A stretch of 29,843 nucleotides of DNA from Bacteroidia bacterium (GCA_026000155.1 BNYG01000026.1:1-29843), one strand, 5' to 3'. Numbered from the stretch's first letter, positions 1 to 6,529 are shown. Numbers and translations: made by a program. The notes: generated by a model from the sequence alone, not told the origin.

Positions 1-351
1 TTCGTGATGAATATTTTGAACCAAAGTATCTTCCAACACGTGAGAAAAAGGGCCGTGACCCAAATCGTGCATTAAAATACAAGCCAAAGCTGCCTGTCCC
101 TCTTCCTGAGTAATCGTGTGTCCTTTGGCCCGTAATTGATTAATCGCTTCATTCATCAGGTACATAGAGCCCAAGGAATGGCTGAGGCGGTTATGTTGTG
201 CTCCCGGATAAACAAAATGCGTCAGTCCCAACTGCTTGATCCGGCTCAAGCGCTGGAAATACGGATGCTTAATAATATTGTAAATGAATCCGTTACTAAT
301 ATTAATGAATCCGAATACAGGGTCGTTGATTATTTTGCGTTTATTCTCCAT
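1..351 (-). CDS. HD-domain phosphohydrolase (3' part cut by window edge)
   Basis: The 117 visible codons start at ATG 351 and run off the left edge. They read as the N-terminal half of a metal-dependent HD phosphohydrolase related to dGTPase-like proteins. Residues near 91-101 carry the paired His-Asp motif HDLGHGPFSH, and an upstream Arg/His-rich stretch (QHNRLSHSLG) supplies another typical metal-binding His. Such proteins are common single-copy genes in Bacteroidales; the substrate is unknown, with nucleotides the likely class. The gene is last in the visible prfA-pyrF-HD order, 21 bp after the pyrF stop, with a palindromic repeat (365-385) at the junction. I see no clear promoter of its own, so it is probably read through from the prfA promoter. 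The start was chosen because the reading frame fits the family's usual N-terminus; no strong Shine-Dalgarno is seen, as is usual in this phylum. Confidence 0.85.
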   Translation of the reverse strand, partial: MENKRKIINDPVFGFINISNGFIYNIIKHPYFQRLSRIKQLGLTHFVYPGAQHNRLSHSLGSMYLMNEAINQLRAKGHTITQEEGQAALACILMHDLGHGPFSHVLEDTLVQNIHHE

Positions 352-364
352 TGCTGTTCATGGG

Positions 365-385
365 ATTGCGGGTCAAGCCCGCAAT
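365..385. repeat. Short extragenic palindromic repeat at the pyrF stop
   Basis: ATTGCGGG (365-372) and CCCGCAAT (378-385) form a perfect 8-bp stem with a 5-nt loop. The minus-strand stop codon of pyrF (373-375) lies in the loop. There is no T-run on either side, so it is not a good terminator. Palindromes of this kind are often dispersed in bacterial genomes; that this one is repeated elsewhere is inference. Confidence 0.6.
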
Positions 386-1200
386 GACAATAAAAGGGTT
401 GCCATTTCTTCCTGTAATTTCCGGGCTTCCCGGGCTGCCGCTTCCGCAAAGTTTTCCGAATGATCCGCATAAATGATTTGCCGGGAGGAATTGACCAACA
501 AACCGCACTGTGCATTCATACCGTATTTAGCGACTTCTTCCAAACTGCCTCCCTGCGCCCCCACTCCGGGCACCAACAAAAAATGATCAGGAACGATTTT
601 CCGAATATCTTCAACCGATTTACCTTGTGTAGCGCCCACCACATACATCATTTGTTCATCGCTTGCCCATTCCTGCGATTTTTTCAGCACCTTTTCAAAC
701 AGCCGTTCGCCATGGGCATCCGTTGTCAATTGAAAATCCTGCGAACCTTTATTGGATGTCAAGGCCAACAGAATCACCCATTTACCCGGATAAACCAAAA
801 AAGGAGTTACACTGTCTTCCCCCATGTAAGGCGCCACCGTTACCGCATCATAATCGGCATAATCGAAAATAGCGCGGGCGTACATTTCGGAAGTATTACC
901 TATATCGCCCCGTTTCGCATCGGCAATAATAAATTGATCGGGATAAGTTGAGCGAATATAATTCACTGTTTTTTCCAAAGAAAGTTGTCCTTTCGCGCCA
1001 AGGCTTTCGTAAAAAGCCAGATTCGGTTTGTAGGCTACGCAATATTCCTGTGTAGCATCAATAATCGCTTTATTGAAAGCAAAAATCGGGTCTTCTTCCT
1101 TTAATAAATGCGGCGGTATTTTCTTTATATCTGTATCCAATCCTACACAGAGGAAAGATTGCTTAGAGAGTATGTTATTGAATAATTGTTGTTTTGTCAT
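373..1200 (-). CDS. pyrF: Orotidine 5'-phosphate decarboxylase (type 2)
   Basis: This cytosolic enzyme makes UMP from OMP in the last step of pyrimidine synthesis. The 275-residue product has the length of the long type-2 PyrF family, which Bacteroidota use. The catalytic signature DAKRGDI is at residues 94-100, with the active-site Lys at 96. The phosphate-binding region near residues 215-222 reads [10 protein letters not shown], and the N-terminal substrate segment LCVGLDTD is at 17-24. The ATG overlaps the prfA stop (ATGA, 4 bp), so the two are translationally coupled. The last few codons and the stop fall in a palindromic repeat at 365-385, giving a C-terminus (LLLSLRA) that may differ from relatives. 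Confidence 0.96.
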   Translation of the reverse strand: MTKQQLFNNILSKQSFLCVGLDTDIKKIPPHLLKEEDPIFAFNKAIIDATQEYCVAYKPNLAFYESLGAKGQLSLEKTVNYIRSTYPDQFIIADAKRGDIGNTSEMYARAIFDYADYDAVTVAPYMGEDSVTPFLVYPGKWVILLALTSNKGSQDFQLTTDAHGERLFEKVLKKSQEWASDEQMMYVVGATQGKSVEDIRKIVPDHFLLVPGVGAQGGSLEEVAKYGMNAQCGLLVNSSRQIIYADHSENFAEAAAREARKLQEEMATLLLSLRA

Positions 1201-2282
1201 AATTCACTTTCTTTTAATCGTTCCGTATTCTCAGCCACAATAAGCTGGTCAATAACCCCTTGAATATCCCCTCCGACAAACGCCGGAAGATTGTAGATAG
1301 TGTAATTAATCCGGTGGTCGGTCACCCGGCCTTGCGGATAATTGTAAGTCCGTATTTTTGCCGAACGGTCGCCGGTGGAGACCATCGTTTTCCGTTTGGA
1401 AGCAATTTCGTCCAAGTATTTCTGGTACTCCATGTTGTAAATCCGGGAACGTAATTCGGTCATTGCTTTGGCTTTGTTTTTCATTTGCGAGCGTTCGTCT
1501 TGCGATTGTACCGTAATGCCGGTGGGAATATGCACCAAACGAATCGCCGAATACGTGGTGTTGACCGATTGTCCGCCGGCTCCGGAAGAACAGAAAATAT
1601 CGACCCGGATATCCGAGTCTTTAATGTCCACATCAAATTCGTTTGCTTCGGGCAGCACGGCAACCGTCGCTGCCGAAGTATGTACCCGTCCTTGCGTTTC
1701 CGTCACTGGAACCCGCTGTACGCGGTGTACGCCGGATTCGTATTTCAAGGTACCATACACATTTTCACCGGTGACGGTAAAGATGATTTCTTTGTAACCG
1801 CCAATGGTGCCTTCGCTGAAACTGGTCACCGCTACTTTCCAACCTTTGGATTCGCAGTATTTGGAATACATTTTGTATAAATCGCCGGCAAAAATCGCTG
1901 CTTCATCTCCCCCTGTGCCACCACGGATTTCCACGATGGCATTTTTTCCGTCTTGCGGGTCGGCAGGAACTAACAGTAATTTGATTTCTTCTTCTAATAG
2001 TGGAAGGCGTTGAGTGGATTCGTCCAGTTCTTCGCGGGCAATTTCGCGCAATTCGGCGTCCGATTCATTTTCAAGTATGGATTTGGCTTCTTCTACTCCG
2101 GTCAATAATTGATTGTAGCGGTTGCGGGCTTCCGAAATTTTTTCCAAATCCCGGTATTCCTTGTTGAGTTTGACAAAGCGTTTCATATCCGTCATGACTT
2201 CCGGGTCGGTAATTAATTTACCAATCTCCTCAAAACGAATAACTAAAGTATCTAATTTCTCTAACAGAGAATTTTGACTCAT
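1197..2282 (-). CDS. prfA: Peptide chain release factor 1
   Basis: RF1 recognises UAA and UAG in the ribosomal A site and triggers peptide release. The 361-residue length is normal for the family. The PxT codon-recognition motif is PVT at residues 192-194, which marks RF1 rather than RF2. The catalytic GGQ is at 236-238 in the context [10 protein letters not shown]. The N-terminal 100 residues are the usual helical domain. It is the first gene of the prfA-pyrF-HD transcription unit. A good Bacteroidota promoter (minus strand, 2312-2342) lies about 30 bp upstream and diverges from the rpmE promoter. No programmed frameshift is expected or seen; that is an RF2 trait. Confidence 0.98.
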   Translation of the reverse strand: MSQNSLLEKLDTLVIRFEEIGKLITDPEVMTDMKRFVKLNKEYRDLEKISEARNRYNQLLTGVEEAKSILENESDAELREIAREELDESTQRLPLLEEEIKLLLVPADPQDGKNAIVEIRGGTGGDEAAIFAGDLYKMYSKYCESKGWKVAVTSFSEGTIGGYKEIIFTVTGENVYGTLKYESGVHRVQRVPVTETQGRVHTSAATVAVLPEANEFDVDIKDSDIRVDIFCSSGAGGQSVNTTYSAIRLVHIPTGITVQSQDERSQMKNKAKAMTELRSRIYNMEYQKYLDEIASKRKTMVSTGDRSAKIRTYNYPQGRVTDHRINYTIYNLPAFVGGDIQGVIDQLIVAENTERLKESEL

Positions 2283-2311
2283 ACCGGAATGTGTTATTTA
2301 TTATAAGGTTG

Positions 2312-2342
2312 CAAAGATAATTAAAAAGATTCATACGGTCAA
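2312..2342 (-). promoter_or_regulatory. Bacteroidota promoter for prfA-pyrF-HD
   Basis: On the minus strand TATCTTTG (2312-2319) fits the -7 consensus TAnnTTTG. TTGAC begins at 2342, leaving 20 bp between TTG (2340-2342) and the -7 box. The predicted start of transcription is near 2305, giving a leader of about 22 nt before the prfA ATG. Confidence 0.7.
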
Positions 2343-2387
2343 TATACATTCTGCCGGTGCATTCAAAAAAAAATCATCGAAAAAACA

Positions 2388-2417
2388 TTGTTATTCATCT
2401 AAATATTTATACCTTTG
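2388..2417 (+). promoter_or_regulatory. Bacteroidota promoter for rpmE (L31)
   Basis: TTG at 2388-2390 is followed after 19 bp by TACCTTTG (2410-2417), a match to TAnnTTTG. The predicted start is near 2424, with a leader of about 39 nt before the L31 ATG. This promoter diverges from the prfA promoter. Confidence 0.75.
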
Positions 2418-2462
2418 CATCCCAAATCGTTTAAAAGTAAACAACTAAATTAAAATATACAA

Positions 2463-2717
2463 ATGAAAACAGGGCTTCATCCAGAAAATTATCGTCCGGT
2501 CGTATTTAAAGACATGTCAAACGAGGATACATTTATCACTCGTTCTACTATCAATGCGAAAGAAACTATCGACATAGACGGTGTGACTTATCCTTTGATT
2601 AAAATTGAAATTTCGAACACTTCGCATCCTTTTTACACAGGGAAACAAAAATTGGTGGATACTGCCGGTCGTGTAGATAAATTCATGAGCCGTTACGGTA
2701 ACCGGAACAAAAAATAA
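2463..2717 (+). CDS. rpmE: 50S ribosomal protein L31, type B
   Basis: This small basic protein of the large ribosomal subunit is 84 residues long. It begins [19 protein letters not shown] and ends in the basic tail RYGNRNKK. It lacks the zinc-binding Cys residues of the type-A form, so it is the zinc-independent type B (often named rpmE2 or rpmE-B), which Bacteroidota normally carry. It is a single-gene unit with its own promoter (2388-2417) and a terminator 25 bp after the stop. Confidence 0.97.
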   Translation: MKTGLHPENYRPVVFKDMSNEDTFITRSTINAKETIDIDGVTYPLIKIEISNTSHPFYTGKQKLVDTAGRVDKFMSRYGNRNKK

Positions 2718-2741
2718 GAGGTAATTTTATTATAATAGGAA

Positions 2742-2771
2742 GCTTGACATTTATTTTGTCAGGCTTTTTTT
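2742..2771 (+). terminator. Intrinsic terminator after rpmE
   Basis: GCTTGACA (2742-2749) pairs with TGTCAGGC (2757-2764), 8 bp with one G-T pair and a 7-nt loop. Seven T residues follow. The right arm and T-run are part of a sequence repeated at 3712-3742 and in part at 6529-6547. Confidence 0.8.
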
Positions 2772-2816
2772 CGTATTCATCCTTTTAACGATAAATAAAT
2801 TTTTTATGACAAAATA
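2754..2816 (+). repeat. Left copy of two direct repeats flanking the 2911-3449 gene pair
   Basis: Two blocks recur to the right. Block 1, 2756-2786 (TTGTCAGGC, T-run, CGTATTCATCCTTTT), recurs at 3713-3742 with one T fewer in the run. Block 2, 2787-2816 (starts AACGATAAATAAATTTT), recurs at 3521-3550 with one change in 30 (C to T at the 24th base). Past block 2 both copies also share AGATAGAAAATTT. Confidence 0.85.
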
Positions 2817-2838
2817 AGGCTAAAAAACAGATAGAAAA

Positions 2839-2869
2839 TTTGTATTTTGAACAAAATAGTATATATTTG
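2839..2869 (+). promoter_or_regulatory. Bacteroidota promoter for the 2911-3449 pair
   Basis: TTTG (2839-2842), a 19-bp spacer and TATATTTG (2862-2869) are a full match to the -33/-7 consensus. The predicted start is near 2876, giving a leader of about 35 nt. Confidence 0.75.
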
Positions 2870-2910
2870 CATCAAGAATTAAATCATTTATAAATAGAAG
2901 CAAAATAATT

Positions 2911-3135
2911 ATGAACAAACAAAACCCCCAAAAAGGTACTAAAAGTAAAGCGTATTCGCTACAAGACGCCCCTGTGTATGTTGTAAAGGAGCCGGAAGTT
3001 CTATACAAAACAAAATCTGAAACCGAGTTGTTTGAAGACGATTTTAACAGAGCGTTAGCTACGGCTATAACCATGGAAGAATTCCGGCAACACATGTATA
3101 AAAGAATAGATGCCTGGCCATGGAAAGAAAAATAA
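2911..3135 (+). CDS. Small protein, putative antitoxin of a type II pair
   Basis: This 74-residue protein has a basic N-terminus rich in Lys and Gln, an acidic middle (SETELFEDDF near 36-45) and a predicted helical C-terminus that ends DAWPWKEK. I do not recognise a named family or a clear DNA-binding domain. Antitoxin is inferred from the arrangement: a small gene with its own promoter overlaps by 16 bp a second gene whose product resembles ParE/RelE toxins in its last third. The pair sits between direct repeats (2754-2816 and 3521-3742), which suggests it entered as a unit. It could instead be an unrelated small accessory protein. Confidence 0.55.
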   Translation: MNKQNPQKGTKSKAYSLQDAPVYVVKEPEVLYKTKSETELFEDDFNRALATAITMEEFRQHMYKRIDAWPWKEK

Positions 3136-3449
3136 TTCTTACAGAGGAAGTAGAATTGTTTTATGCTGAATTGTTAATAGTGCTTTTCGAGAAAGGATAT
3201 TTTAGTTTTTTAGATAATGCAAAATTGTATGTTGACCGCCTTATTCGCTATGTCGAACAATACATAGGGATTATTTCAGGAAAAAATGCCCCTTCTTTTT
3301 TTGACCATTATGGTACCAATTTGAAGTATATTACCTATCGTGCGAACAAAAACACATGGTGGTATATTTTTTATCAACAACACGATAATGTATTTTTAAT
3401 TCGTCATATTACCAATAATCATGTAACGGCGCAATATTTTGATGATTGA
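3120..3449 (+). CDS. Putative RelE/ParE-like toxin
   Basis: This 109-residue protein starts 16 bp inside the end of the upstream gene, in another frame. The N-terminal half is predicted helical (long Leu/Tyr-rich helices to about residue 55). The C-terminal third alternates as beta strands (TWWYIFYQQHDNVFLIRHI at about 79-97) and ends NNHVTAQYFDD. That strand pattern after helices resembles the RelE/ParE fold, and similar proteins in Bacteroidota are labelled RelE/ParE toxins. I cannot pick out catalytic residues with confidence. AT-rich composition and the flanking direct repeats suggest acquisition by transfer. Confidence 0.6.
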   Translation: MERKIILTEEVELFYAELLIVLFEKGYFSFLDNAKLYVDRLIRYVEQYIGIISGKNAPSFFDHYGTNLKYITYRANKNTWWYIFYQQHDNVFLIRHITNNHVTAQYFDD

Positions 3450-3483
3450 TGAACACATCAGTCAAATACAAACCGTAAATTCA

Positions 3484-3503
3484 GGGCGAAACATTTTTCG
3501 CCC
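3484..3503. repeat. Palindromic hairpin, REP-like
   Basis: GGGCGAAA (3484-3491), loop CATT, TTTCGCCC (3496-3503): a perfect 8-bp stem 35 bp after the putative toxin gene. No T-run follows, so its role as a terminator is doubtful. GGGCGAAA...TTTCGCCC palindromes are, from memory, recurrent between genes in Bacteroidota. Confidence 0.55.
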
Positions 3504-3520
3504 CTACAGCAGATTAATTA

Positions 3521-3742
3521 AACGATAAATAAATTTTTTATGATAAAATAGATAGAAAATTTTAAACATATAATCTCCTTTTAGGAGAATGGAATATTAT
3601 TCTTATATCTGAAAATTCGACACTTTCGGTAACTATAAGAATATGTTAGATGCTTACGCTGAATGCGTGAGATTAGCATATTTGTAGTTACGGGTCGTCT
3701 TGGTTGGCTTGTTTGTCAGGCTTTTTTCGTATTCATCCTTTT
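3521..3742 (+). repeat. Right copies of the direct repeats, with intervening hairpin
   Basis: 3521-3550 repeats 2787-2816 (29 of 30 identical) and 3713-3742 repeats 2756-2786 (one T fewer). Block order differs: left is block 1 then block 2, right is block 2 then block 1, separated by about 160 bp. All copies are in direct orientation. The 345-bp gene-free stretch 3450-3794 holds these blocks, the hairpin at 3484-3503 and the imperfect inverted repeat at 3629-3691. I see nothing coding in it. Confidence 0.8.
3629..3691. repeat. Long imperfect inverted repeat
   Basis: Three nested arm pairs match: GTAACTA (3629-3635) with TAGTTAC (3685-3691), ATATG (3641-3645) with CATAT (3677-3681), and CTTACGC (3653-3659) with GCGTGAG (3665-3671, one wobble). 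The result is a hairpin of about 63 nt with small internal loops. It could be a structured RNA, a miniature mobile element or an element end. No promoter or gene is assigned to it. Confidence 0.55.
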
Positions 3743-3794
3743 TCAGTTAAGGCATTACCATCCATTCTTTTCTTCCTCCGTATTGAGCGTAGCT

Positions 3795-4598
3795 TTACGA
3801 TTTCAATAATTTTCGGTTTTCTACTTCTTGTAACACACTCATTTGTTGAATAGCGATTCGGTTCAATTTTATCAAACGGTCGCTTTGCACAAGCCTTTCA
3901 TTAATAAAAACAGCATTGATATTTTCCATGTTCGACAGGCAAATCAATTCATTAATCGTTGCGTAATCCCTAATATTTCCTTTCAAATTGGGATTGGCTT
4001 CGCGCCACTCTTTGGCTGTCATTCCGAATAAGGCCATATTTAAAACGTCTGCTTCGCTGGCATAAATGATTGTAGTTTGCAGCGGAGTCAACTCTACCGG
4101 AATAAGATTTTGTTTGATAGCATCTGTGTGGATATGGTAATTGATTTTGGAAAGTTCCCGTTTTGCTGACCATCCAAATGCTTTTTGTTCTTCCTCTTTT
4201 AGACGTTGAAATTCTTTTACTAAAAGTAATTGAAATCGGGGACTTATCCACATACCAAAATGAAATGCAAGATCTTTATGTGCATAAGTACCACCATATC
4301 TGCCTGCTTTTGCTCTAATTCCAATAGCATTGGTCTTTTCAATCCATTGTTTTACCGATAAGACAAAATTGTTGCTACCTGCGGAATTTTTAATTGTACC
4401 GAATTCGGTACAATTAAAATTGGGATTGAATAAAATTTCCCATTCACCTATATATTCAATCGTGTTTTTCAAACTTAACCATTTGATGATAATATGTTCC
4501 TCCATTTGACTGTGTGCCATATCCGTAAGCGAAATATAATCCTTATCGTCAATTTGGATTACTGTTATATCGGTACCTGTTACATTTATTTTTGCCAT
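3795..4598 (-). CDS. KilA-N domain-containing protein
   Basis: This 267-residue protein has an N-terminal KilA-N-type DNA-binding domain over about residues 10-125. The family marks are visible: DYISLTDMA near 20-28, a WLSLKNTIEYIGEWE segment near 39-53, and GGTYAHKDLAFHFGMWISP near 102-120. The C-terminal half is mostly helical and of a type often fused to KilA-N in Bacteroidota. KilA-N is typical of phage and large DNA virus proteins; in Bacteroidota genomes many stand-alone chromosomal copies exist and their role is unknown. Here it is alone on the minus strand, between the repeat-flanked gene pair and a large non-coding region, with no phage structural genes nearby. A minus-strand TATTTTTG (4641-4648) may be its -7 box, but I find no -33 partner. 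Confidence 0.85.
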   Translation of the reverse strand: MAKINVTGTDITVIQIDDKDYISLTDMAHSQMEEHIIIKWLSLKNTIEYIGEWEILFNPNFNCTEFGTIKNSAGSNNFVLSVKQWIEKTNAIGIRAKAGRYGGTYAHKDLAFHFGMWISPRFQLLLVKEFQRLKEEEQKAFGWSAKRELSKINYHIHTDAIKQNLIPVELTPLQTTIIYASEADVLNMALFGMTAKEWREANPNLKGNIRDYATINELICLSNMENINAVFINERLVQSDRLIKLNRIAIQQMSVLQEVENRKLLKS

Positions 4599-4781
4599 AG
4601 TAATTATGTGTTATATGATCCGGCTGATTTTAAATCGCAACAAAAATAAGAAGAATATTCCATTAAAAAAAATGAAAAAACGGGTTATTGAAAAAGATAA
4701 CATAAAAATAACATAAGACTTACATAGCCCTCCCCAATTGAACATATAAAAGCGCATTTTTTGTTAATTTTTGTTCATTCC

Positions 4782-4812
4782 TTGGTTTATCTGAAAACTA
4801 TGGCTACTTTTG
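4782..4812 (+). promoter_or_regulatory. Bacteroidota promoter upstream of the structured element
   Basis: TTG (4782-4784) and TACTTTTG (4805-4812) are 20 bp apart, fitting the -33/-7 pattern. The predicted start is about 4817-4820, 75 nt before the rod element and about 440 nt before the FISUMP ATG. No other good promoter is seen between here and 5259. Confidence 0.65.
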
Positions 4813-4816
4813 TGAA

Positions 4817-4860
4817 ATATTTCATACACAAGCGAGTGGAAAATGAAATATATTTTTTTA
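4817..4860 (+). terminator. Hairpin with T-run directly at the predicted transcript start
   Basis: ATATTTCAT (4817-4825) is the perfect reverse complement of ATGAAATAT (4843-4851), and seven T residues follow at 4853-4859. It looks like an intrinsic terminator or attenuator, but its left arm coincides with the predicted start of transcription. The stem is AT-only apart from one C-G pair, so its strength is doubtful. Confidence 0.4.
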
Positions 4861-4893
4861 CATAATTAAGAAAAGCGTTACAGCTTGTATTCT

Positions 4894-5042
4894 TGACACC
4901 TCGAAATGTAGACAATTTCTTGTGTTGACGAAAATAAAGTAAGTAAACGCTCACGGTGTTACGTGGGCTTTATTTATTTGTCAACACAGGTAGTCTACAA
5001 CCTCGAGGGTCAGATAAGTATGTAAGTCCCACGTATTCTTAT
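4894..5042 (+). ncRNA. Rod-shaped structured element, candidate RNA or recombination site
   Basis: Four helices stack along one axis. P1: 4894-4904 with 5003-5012, 10 bp with A4898 bulged. P2: 4907-4913 with 4993-4999 (TGTAGAC/GTCTACA). P3: 4921-4929 with 4980-4988 (TGTGTTGAC/GTCAACACA). P4: 4932-4939 with 4968-4975 (AAATAAAG/CTTTATTT). Internal loops are small, and the apical region 4940-4967 contains TACGTGGG. A second small hairpin (5014-5023 with 5031-5042) follows, then a T-rich tail. Reverse-complement arms over so long a span with loops in step are unlikely by chance. The rod shape recalls 6S-type RNAs, or folded single-stranded recombination sites, but I cannot assign a family. Type ncRNA is a best guess. 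Confidence 0.5.
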
Positions 5043-5258
5043 TTTAAATTATTGAGTTTTAACCGCTTCTTGGGGACTTGGGGGCAATAAATCCATTATT
5101 GCATTGAACAATTAATCGTTTCATGGAGGAAAAATTGACGAAGGTAAAGGCGACCCAGTTTCTTTTACATCATTTTTTTCATTCACTGTTCCGGTTGTCT
5201 TTACCGGAATCATTTCTCTTTCATTGAAGCATCGTAATTAATATTTAAATTTTAAAAA

Positions 5259-6326
5259 ATGAGAAAAATGTTTTTTTTAGTGCTGACACTCACGGTTTTG
5301 AGTGTAGCAAGTGTGAATGCGCAGGTAACGATCGGGAGCCACAAGGTGCCGCATTCCGGTGCTGTTCTGGATTTACAATCCGATAATCTGGGGTTAAAGT
5401 TACCCAATGTAGCGCTTGACGATGACTTGACGGTTTTCGGATTGCCTGATACCGACCCTGCAACTGATGCGAAAGGGATGTATGTTTACAACACGAATCC
5501 TAAAGTTGGAGAAGGAGTTTATGTTTGGGATGGTGGTCAGTGGTTGCTTGTAAAAGCAAGTGTAGGGGAAAATCCGGTAACGGGTATCACAATTTCTTAC
5601 ACTGGTAGCCGTCTGCTGGAGTTAGGGACTACTTTTCAATTAAGCGCTATTCTTACTCCAGAAAATCCAAGCAATCCACATATTGTATGGAGCATCGATA
5701 AAAATCCTAATATCGCTACGGTTGATGAAAATGGTTTAGTTACCGCAATAGGCGTAGGGGGCGCGACTATAAAAGCATCTGCTTCCAATGGGGTGTCTGG
5801 TGCCGTAAATCTGTTTGTTCAGTCCGATAGTTACTTCACCAAAGAAAAAATTGGTGAAAATGATTATCAAGTAGCTGCTTTCGGTAGCCGAGTTTGGATG
5901 GTAGAAAATTTGAAAGAAATACCGTCTGCTGGTGTCTATGAGACTACATACAATGGTAGCGGGACGGTTGATGTGAGCGCGAACGGCGGTAACCCTTTGC
6001 CCGCGGGTGAGCGTGGGTACTATTACAATGCTCAGGGGGCTGCTTCCGTTTGTCCGGATCCGTGGCGATTGCCGAACCGGCTCGATGTGGATGATATATT
6101 GGTGCGTCTTACCGATGACTACTGGACTCCTGTGCAGAATACGTTCTGGTGGAACATAGGTGGAGGCCGAAAACTTGTTTCTGGCAACTGGACTGGGTGG
6201 AATCAAGAGTCAGTCTTCCGCGCTGAATCAGTACGCGCTTTTATCGCTTCGATACACGGATGGCAGGCGGGTGGTGATATTCCAGGTTCACAACTCATAC
6301 CAGTGCGCTGCGTGAAAGATAGATAA
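5259..6326 (+). CDS. Secreted Ig-like and FISUMP-domain protein
   Basis: This 355-residue exported protein has a signal peptide at 1-21 (cut after VNA). Residues 22-100 form the N-terminal module common in Bacteroidales (starts QVTIGS, contains GAVLDLQS and GMYVYNTN, ends YVWDGGQW). A BIG2-type Ig-like domain lies at about 107-188 (ITISYTGSRL...VWSIDKNPNIATVDENGLVTA). A FISUMP domain (Fibrobacter succinogenes major paralogous domain) covers about 190-353, with VWMVENLK, YYYNAQGAASVCPDPWRLPN and the closing IPVRCVKD. FISUMP proteins are cell-surface or secreted, occur in many paralogues and have no settled function. The gene stands alone on the plus strand after the 660-bp structured region and ends before a long perfect inverted repeat. 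No sorting signal is obvious at its C-terminus. Confidence 0.9.
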   Translation: MRKMFFLVLTLTVLSVASVNAQVTIGSHKVPHSGAVLDLQSDNLGLKLPNVALDDDLTVFGLPDTDPATDAKGMYVYNTNPKVGEGVYVWDGGQWLLVKASVGENPVTGITISYTGSRLLELGTTFQLSAILTPENPSNPHIVWSIDKNPNIATVDENGLVTAIGVGGATIKASASNGVSGAVNLFVQSDSYFTKEKIGENDYQVAAFGSRVWMVENLKEIPSAGVYETTYNGSGTVDVSANGGNPLPAGERGYYYNAQGAASVCPDPWRLPNRLDVDDILVRLTDDYWTPVQNTFWWNIGGGRKLVSGNWTGWNQESVFRAESVRAFIASIHGWQAGGDIPGSQLIPVRCVKDR

Positions 6327-6460
6327 ACAATGTGAATTGTTTTGTCAACGATCTTTTCTTTGAAAAGTCTCGCAATCGCTTGCTCTTTACTTCAGTAGTT
6401 TGAGAATCTGAACTGGTCATATTAAAAGCAAGGTCAAAAGCAATTCATTTTCTAAACACG

Positions 6461-6500
6461 AACACAGATAAAAACGGATGAGACTGTTTTTATCTGTGTT
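6461..6500. terminator. Long perfect inverted repeat between convergent genes
   Basis: AACACAGATAAAAAC (6461-6475) and GTTTTTATCTGTGTT (6486-6500) form a perfect 15-bp stem with a 10-nt loop. It lies between the convergent FISUMP (plus) and GT2 (minus) genes and is probably a bidirectional terminator, though no separate T-run follows the stem. Confidence 0.6.
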
Positions 6501-6529
6501 CTAATCTCTACGGAGTATTTCTATAAATG

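Larger units (their letters stand above)
4599..5258. other. 660-bp gene-free region rich in secondary structure
   Basis: No convincing gene lies here. In order it holds AT-rich sequence upstream of the KilA-N gene, a good plus-strand promoter (4782-4812), a hairpin followed by a T-run (4817-4860), and a rod-like inverted-repeat element (4894-5042). Two small hairpins follow: GCAATAA/TTATTGC (5084-5090 with 5096-5102) and TTCCGGT/ACCGGAA (5189-5195 with 5203-5209). Everything from 4782 onward points rightward to the FISUMP gene at 5259, so it may be a long leader of that gene or a separate RNA. Confidence 0.75.

Noticed and set aside
460..951. 163-codon plus-strand frame opposite pyrF
   Set aside because: Shadow of pyrF; low-complexity translation with no recognisable domain.
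2754..3742. CRISPR-like array from the recurring blocks
   Set aside because: Only two copies of each block, spaced irregularly with a gene pair between them, and no cas genes.
3795..4598. Prophage marked by the KilA-N gene
   Set aside because: No integrase, portal, terminase or other phage gene nearby; stand-alone KilA-N genes are common in this phylum.
4844..4870. 8-codon leader peptide ORF in the 4817-4860 hairpin
   Set aside because: Too short and with no regulatory codons; the ATG is part of the stem.
5123..5227. 34-codon ORF MEEKLTKVKATQFLLHH... before the FISUMP gene
   Set aside because: No promoter of its own and no ribosome-binding context; it overlaps the TTCCGGT/ACCGGAA hairpin (5189-5209). 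It may be chance in a leader. Worth reviving only if it is conserved.
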